From Chitinophaga eiseniae (GTDB lineage: Bacteria > Bacteroidota > Bacteroidia > Chitinophagales > Chitinophagaceae), in assembly GCF_900167135.1 (NCBI RefSeq), contig NZ_FUWZ01000002.1, positions 1,204,651 through 1,268,650 on the forward strand: a stretch of 64,000 bases of DNA, in the 5' to 3' direction. Below the pieces are notes generated by a model. It searched no databases. It was not told where the DNA came from and saw nothing but the letters and a program-made list of their open reading frames with translations. Each line of letters starts with the position of its first letter. Positions within the stretch are counted from its first letter, which is position 1. The translations under genes and the position numbers were made by a program. Below are positions 61,044-64,000 of this stretch, one piece after another.

Positions 61044-61730
61044 TTGCCAGTAGTACAGAACATCAGGTTAACCGTAGACGCGGTCGTATTCGGATACATC
61101 CCAAGGGAGGGCATCGTTGTGTTGTTGATCAAACGCACTATAGACCCGTACCTGCACAGCTGGGCGCTGCCCGGCGGATTCGTGCTGGACGATGAGTCCC
61201 TCGAAACGGCCGTCACCCGCGAACTGCTGACCGAAGCCGGCGTGAATATCAATTACCTCGAGCAACTGTACACGTTCGGCCTGCCCGGCCGCGACCCCAG
61301 AGGAAGAGTGGTGTCCGTCGCCTACTTCGGCCTTGTAAACCCTACCAATTTTAAACTCGCCGCCAGCTCCGACGCGGAAGACGCCTCCTGGTTCAATATC
61401 AAGGACCTGCCGTCTCTCGCCTTCGACCACGCCACCATTATCGACGTGGCCGTACAAAGGCTCCGCAATAAAATCCGTTATGAACCCATCGGCTTCGAAC
61501 TGCTGGATAAGAAATTTCCCATCGCCGACCTGGAAAAACTATATGAAACACTGCTGGACCGGCCCATCGACCGCCGGAACTTCCAGAAAAAAATAAATCA
61601 CCTCGGCATCCTGATCGCCCACAACGAAAAACAAAAACAAGTGTCACAGGGGCGCCCCGCCAAACTTTTCAGCTTCAATGAAGAACAGTATTTTAAACTG
61701 AAGAAAGAAGGAATGGCGTTCGAGATTTAG
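61044..61730 (+). CDS. nrtR: NrtR-like Nudix-domain transcriptional regulator
   Basis: A 228-residue protein: an N-terminal Nudix-type domain (about 8-140) and a C-terminal winged helix (about 150-225, RNFQKKINHLGILIAHNEKQ, GRPAKLFSFNEEQYF). The Nudix box GGFVLDDESLETAVTRELLTEAG lacks one Glu of the REUXEE core, as in NrtR regulators, which bind ADP-ribose or related products instead of cleaving them (family knowledge). The likely targets are the nadM and nadV genes downstream. The start seems to be TTG (61044); no good ATG is near. Confidence 0.85.
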   Translation: MPVVQNIRLTVDAVVFGYIPREGIVVLLIKRTIDPYLHSWALPGGFVLDDESLETAVTRELLTEAGVNINYLEQLYTFGLPGRDPRGRVVSVAYFGLVNPTNFKLAASSDAEDASWFNIKDLPSLAFDHATIIDVAVQRLRNKIRYEPIGFELLDKKFPIADLEKLYETLLDRPIDRRNFQKKINHLGILIAHNEKQKQVSQGRPAKLFSFNEEQYFKLKKEGMAFEI

Positions 61731-61795
61731 GGATTTAGGGATTTGGGGATTTGGGGATTTAGGGATTTTTTGATTTTCGGTTTTTTGATTCCGGG
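61731..61795. repeat. Short tandem repeats GGGATTTA/GGGATTTG
   Basis: Five or so copies of an 8- to 9-bp unit (GGGATTTAG, GGGATTTGG) follow the nrtR stop and then degenerate into T-rich sequence. It is intergenic and may be a variable-number repeat. Confidence 0.6.
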
Positions 61796-62019
61796 AAGCA
61801 CATGATAACTTGGAGTTGCTGAACCTATTGCAGGAGACATCCACAAATCTGCCGGCCTGCAAATAGCCCATGCGTCGCTAAAGGAACTATTACATCCAAC
61901 CGCAAAAACAACATGTTTACCGGCACCACATGATGATCAACCTATAAAATCAGAAAAGGGAATAAGAACAAAAAATCGACAGTCTATTTAATAAATTATA
62001 AATCAATCAGTTAAGATAT

Positions 62020-62040
62020 TTTGTGTATTTTTTACAAAAA
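62020..62040. promoter_or_regulatory. Upstream NrtR-like operator (imperfect)
   Basis: TTTGTGTA-N5-TACAAAAA matches the perfect palindrome at 62071-62091 in half-site and spacing, with one mismatch. Centre to centre distance is 51 bp. Confidence 0.5.
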
Positions 62041-62043
62041 TAT

Positions 62044-62074
62044 TTTGCTGATATTATTTCTCTTTATATATTTG
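62044..62074 (+). promoter_or_regulatory. Promoter of nadM-nadV
   Basis: TTTG at 62044-62047 and TATATTTG at 62067-62074 are 19 bp apart and match the Bacteroidota -33/-7 consensus. The -7 element overlaps the palindrome at 62071-62091. Confidence 0.65.
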
Positions 62075-62091
62075 TGTAACAAATACACAAA
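62071..62091. promoter_or_regulatory. NrtR-like operator over the nadM promoter
   Basis: TTTGTGTA-ACAAA-TACACAAA, a perfect palindrome with 8-bp half-sites, starts inside the -7 element and covers the likely transcription start. A repressor bound here would block nadM. NrtR itself lies upstream. Confidence 0.6.
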
Positions 62092-62102
62092 ATAGCTCGG
62101 AT

Positions 62103-63008
62103 ATGCAAACAACAAAGCCCACAGGAGTTATTATAGCCCGGTTTCAGACACCTTCCCTCCACGAAGGTCACCTGGAGCTGATCCGGCAGGTGAAAATGAA
62201 ACACAACCGCGTACTGATCATCCTCGGCGTCAGCCCCGTAAAAGGCAGCCGCAAAAATCCGCTGGACTACTACACCCGCGAGCGTATGATCAAACAACAG
62301 TTCCCCGAAATCATTATTCTCCCCCTGAGCGATCAGAAATACGATACCGTCTGGTCCAAAAAGCTGGATGAACTGCTGCACAACAACTTTCCGCACGAAA
62401 CCTTCGTTCTCTACGGCAGCCGCGACAGCTTCATGGGCACCTATTCCGGCCGTTACCCCACAGAAGCGCTGCCACCGGTGAAAGATTACAACGCTACCGC
62501 CATGCGCGAAGCCCTGTCAGATAAAGTGTTTGACACCGAAGAGTTCCGCGCCGGCATCATCTATAACACCTACAACCTGTTCCCGGCCGTGTATGCCACC
62601 GTAGACATCGCATTGTTCAGAAACAACAGGCAACAACTGCTGGTAGGCCGCAAACCCAATGAAAACAACTGGCGGCTGCCCGGCGGATTCTCCGACCCCA
62701 CCGACGAATGCTTCGAAACAGCCGCCGCAAGAGAACTCCGGGAAGAATGCGGCAGCGTGGAAACCAGCGCCATGGAATATCTGGCCTCTGTAAGAATAGA
62801 CGACTGGCGCTACCGCTCCGAAACAAATAAAATCATCACCACCTTATTCGCCACAGACCTGCTCTACGGCGAGCCCGCAGCAGGAGACGACCTGGCGGAA
62901 GTACGGTGGATAACAGTAACGGATATACCCGAACTGATCAGAAAACAAGAACTCGCTGACACACACCTCCCGTTGTTTCAACGCCTGGTTGATAAATATG
63001 CTAAATAA
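62103..63008 (+). CDS. nadM: Bifunctional NMN adenylyltransferase/Nudix hydrolase (NadM-Nudix)
   Basis: A 301-residue fusion. The first half is a nucleotidyltransferase (GVIIARFQTPSLHEGHLELI, with H-x-G-H; YNATAMREAL near the C-terminal end of the domain), making NAD from NMN and ATP. The second half has the complete Nudix box GGFSDPTDECFETAAAREL followed by REECG and probably cleaves ADP-ribose or oxidised nucleotides (family knowledge). It lies 23 bp before the nicotinamide phosphoribosyltransferase gene, so the pair rebuilds NAD from nicotinamide. A promoter with a palindromic operator precedes it. Confidence 0.93.
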   Translation: MQTTKPTGVIIARFQTPSLHEGHLELIRQVKMKHNRVLIILGVSPVKGSRKNPLDYYTRERMIKQQFPEIIILPLSDQKYDTVWSKKLDELLHNNFPHETFVLYGSRDSFMGTYSGRYPTEALPPVKDYNATAMREALSDKVFDTEEFRAGIIYNTYNLFPAVYATVDIALFRNNRQQLLVGRKPNENNWRLPGGFSDPTDECFETAAARELREECGSVETSAMEYLASVRIDDWRYRSETNKIITTLFATDLLYGEPAAGDDLAEVRWITVTDIPELIRKQELADTHLPLFQRLVDKYAK

Positions 63009-63030
63009 GAAGAACTAAAAACTTACTGCT

Positions 63031-64000
63031 ATGACAAAGGAAAATCTCATCCTCCTCGCTGATGCTTACAAATATTCCCACCATAAATTATACATCCCCG
63101 GAACACAACATATCTACTCCTACCTGGAAAGCCGCGGTGGCAAATTCGATGAAACCGTGTTCTATGGCTTGCAGTACTTCCTCAAAGAATACCTCGAAGG
63201 CGCGGTCTTCACCAAAGAAAAACTGGATGAAGCAGCCATTACCCTGAAAGAAGTATTCGGCCGCGACGATGTATTTGACCGCAGCCGCTTTGAATACATC
63301 ATCCGTAAACACGGCGGTAAATTGCCGGTGCGCATCAAAGCAGTCCCGGAAGGAACGGTGGTGCCTGTACGAAATGTACTCATGACCATCGAAAACACCG
63401 ACCCTGAATGCTACTGGCTCACCAACTTCCTCGAAACACTGCTGATGCAGGTGTGGTACCCCTGCACGGTAGCCTCCCTCTCCAGGGAAATCAAAAAAGT
63501 AGTGAAACGCTACTACGACGATACGGCCAGCGCCGCCGCCTTTGCGGGCATCGACTTTGTCCTCAACGATTTCGGTTTCCGGGGCGCCAGCTCCGTAGAA
63601 AGCGCCGGCATCGGCGGAAGCGCCCACCTGGTCAACTTCTCCGGCAGCGACACCATCGCTGCGTCCATCTTTGCCAAACGGTATTACAACGCCGCTACCG
63701 CACCAGGCCTGTCCATCCCCGCTACGGAACACTCTATCGTCACCATGCTGGGAGAACCGGGAGAACCGGACATCTTCAAACATGTGCTCAACACCTTCCC
63801 CACCGGCACCATCGCCTGCGTATCTGACTCCTACAATATTTTCCGCGCCTGTGAAGAATACTGGGGCACTGAACTGAAAGAACAGATCCTCAGCAGACAA
63901 GGCACCCTCGTCATCCGCCCCGACAGCGGCGATCCTGTACAAACCCTGCTGCGGGTGTTCGATATCCTCATGAACAAATTCGGCTTCACCATCAACGAAA
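63031..64000 (+). CDS. nadV: Nicotinamide phosphoribosyltransferase (partial)
   Basis: The first 323 residues of a NAMPT/NadV protein, which runs off the window; family length is about 460-490. DAYKYSHHKLYIPGTQHIYS, YLESRGGKF, FYGLQYFLKEYL, VVPVRNVLMTIENTDPECYW, DFGFRGASSVESAGIGGSAH and VSDSYNIFRACEEYWG are the typical blocks, with the phosphoribosyl-binding RPDSGDP near residue 300. It converts nicotinamide and PRPP to NMN, which NadM then adenylates. ATG 63031 follows an A-rich stretch. Confidence 0.95.
   Translation, partial: MTKENLILLADAYKYSHHKLYIPGTQHIYSYLESRGGKFDETVFYGLQYFLKEYLEGAVFTKEKLDEAAITLKEVFGRDDVFDRSRFEYIIRKHGGKLPVRIKAVPEGTVVPVRNVLMTIENTDPECYWLTNFLETLLMQVWYPCTVASLSREIKKVVKRYYDDTASAAAFAGIDFVLNDFGFRGASSVESAGIGGSAHLVNFSGSDTIAASIFAKRYYNAATAPGLSIPATEHSIVTMLGEPGEPDIFKHVLNTFPTGTIACVSDSYNIFRACEEYWGTELKEQILSRQGTLVIRPDSGDPVQTLLRVFDILMNKFGFTINE

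Overview
The window looks like a chromosome segment of a Chitinophaga-like member of the Bacteroidota (inference). The basis is promoters of the TTTG/TAnnTTTG type, outer-membrane beta-barrels and Cys-lipoproteins, a Bacteroidota-type lanthipeptide leader, a split KdpD, and a Bacteroidota-type tyrosine recombinase and mobilization module.

Layout. 1-7.3 kb is ordinary chromosome: an ECF41-type sigma factor with a carboxymuconolactone decarboxylase end, a glycosyltransferase, two lipoproteins, an orphan lanthipeptide-like precursor, an AraC regulator, a VOC protein, a methyltransferase and a SUFU-like protein. 7,462-28,859 is a 21.4-kb integrative mobilizable element in a tRNA-Asn gene. A 25-bp direct repeat of internal tRNA sequence marks both ends, and a second 21-bp direct repeat lies just inside each end. 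It encodes an integrase, an excisionase-like HTH protein, a Toprim primase-like protein, MobC, a relaxase and a candidate oriT, but no type IV secretion genes.

The cargo of the element is: a three-gene HipB/HipS/HipT-like toxin-antitoxin system; an AbiEi/AbiEii pair; a two-gene operon coding for an ECF-like sigma factor and a TnpB/Cas12f-like protein that lacks recognisable RuvC catalytic residues and the zinc finger; and a Dnd DNA-phosphorothioation cassette (dndC, dndD, a dndE-ATPase fusion, a small membrane protein, dndB, a HARE-like small protein, and a convergent dndA) without recognisable dndFGH.

The most interesting locus is 17,373-19,490. A sigma factor and a nuclease-dead-looking Cas12f/TnpB homologue overlap by ATGA, and directly upstream lies a non-coding segment of about 180 nt that folds into nested perfect helices. 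This is the architecture expected of an RNA-guided transcription system: an inactive effector, a guide RNA and a sigma factor that brings RNA polymerase. In this copy the effector frame carries one in-frame TAG at codon 35.

After the element, 28.9-64 kb is again core-like chromosome: a GT39 glycosyltransferase, a Rieske protein, HflX, an S9 peptidase, an enoyl-CoA hydratase, a hybrid kinase that has lost its H-box, the kdpFABC potassium pump with a split KdpD sensor, a PIN-nuclease pair next to a SNF2 helicase, a Tat-exported metallo-beta-lactamase-fold protein opposite an AraC regulator, ComB, GcvT, an M28 peptidase, and an NAD-salvage cluster (NrtR-like regulator, NadM-Nudix, nicotinamide phosphoribosyltransferase running off the end). 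A palindromic operator overlaps the nadM promoter.
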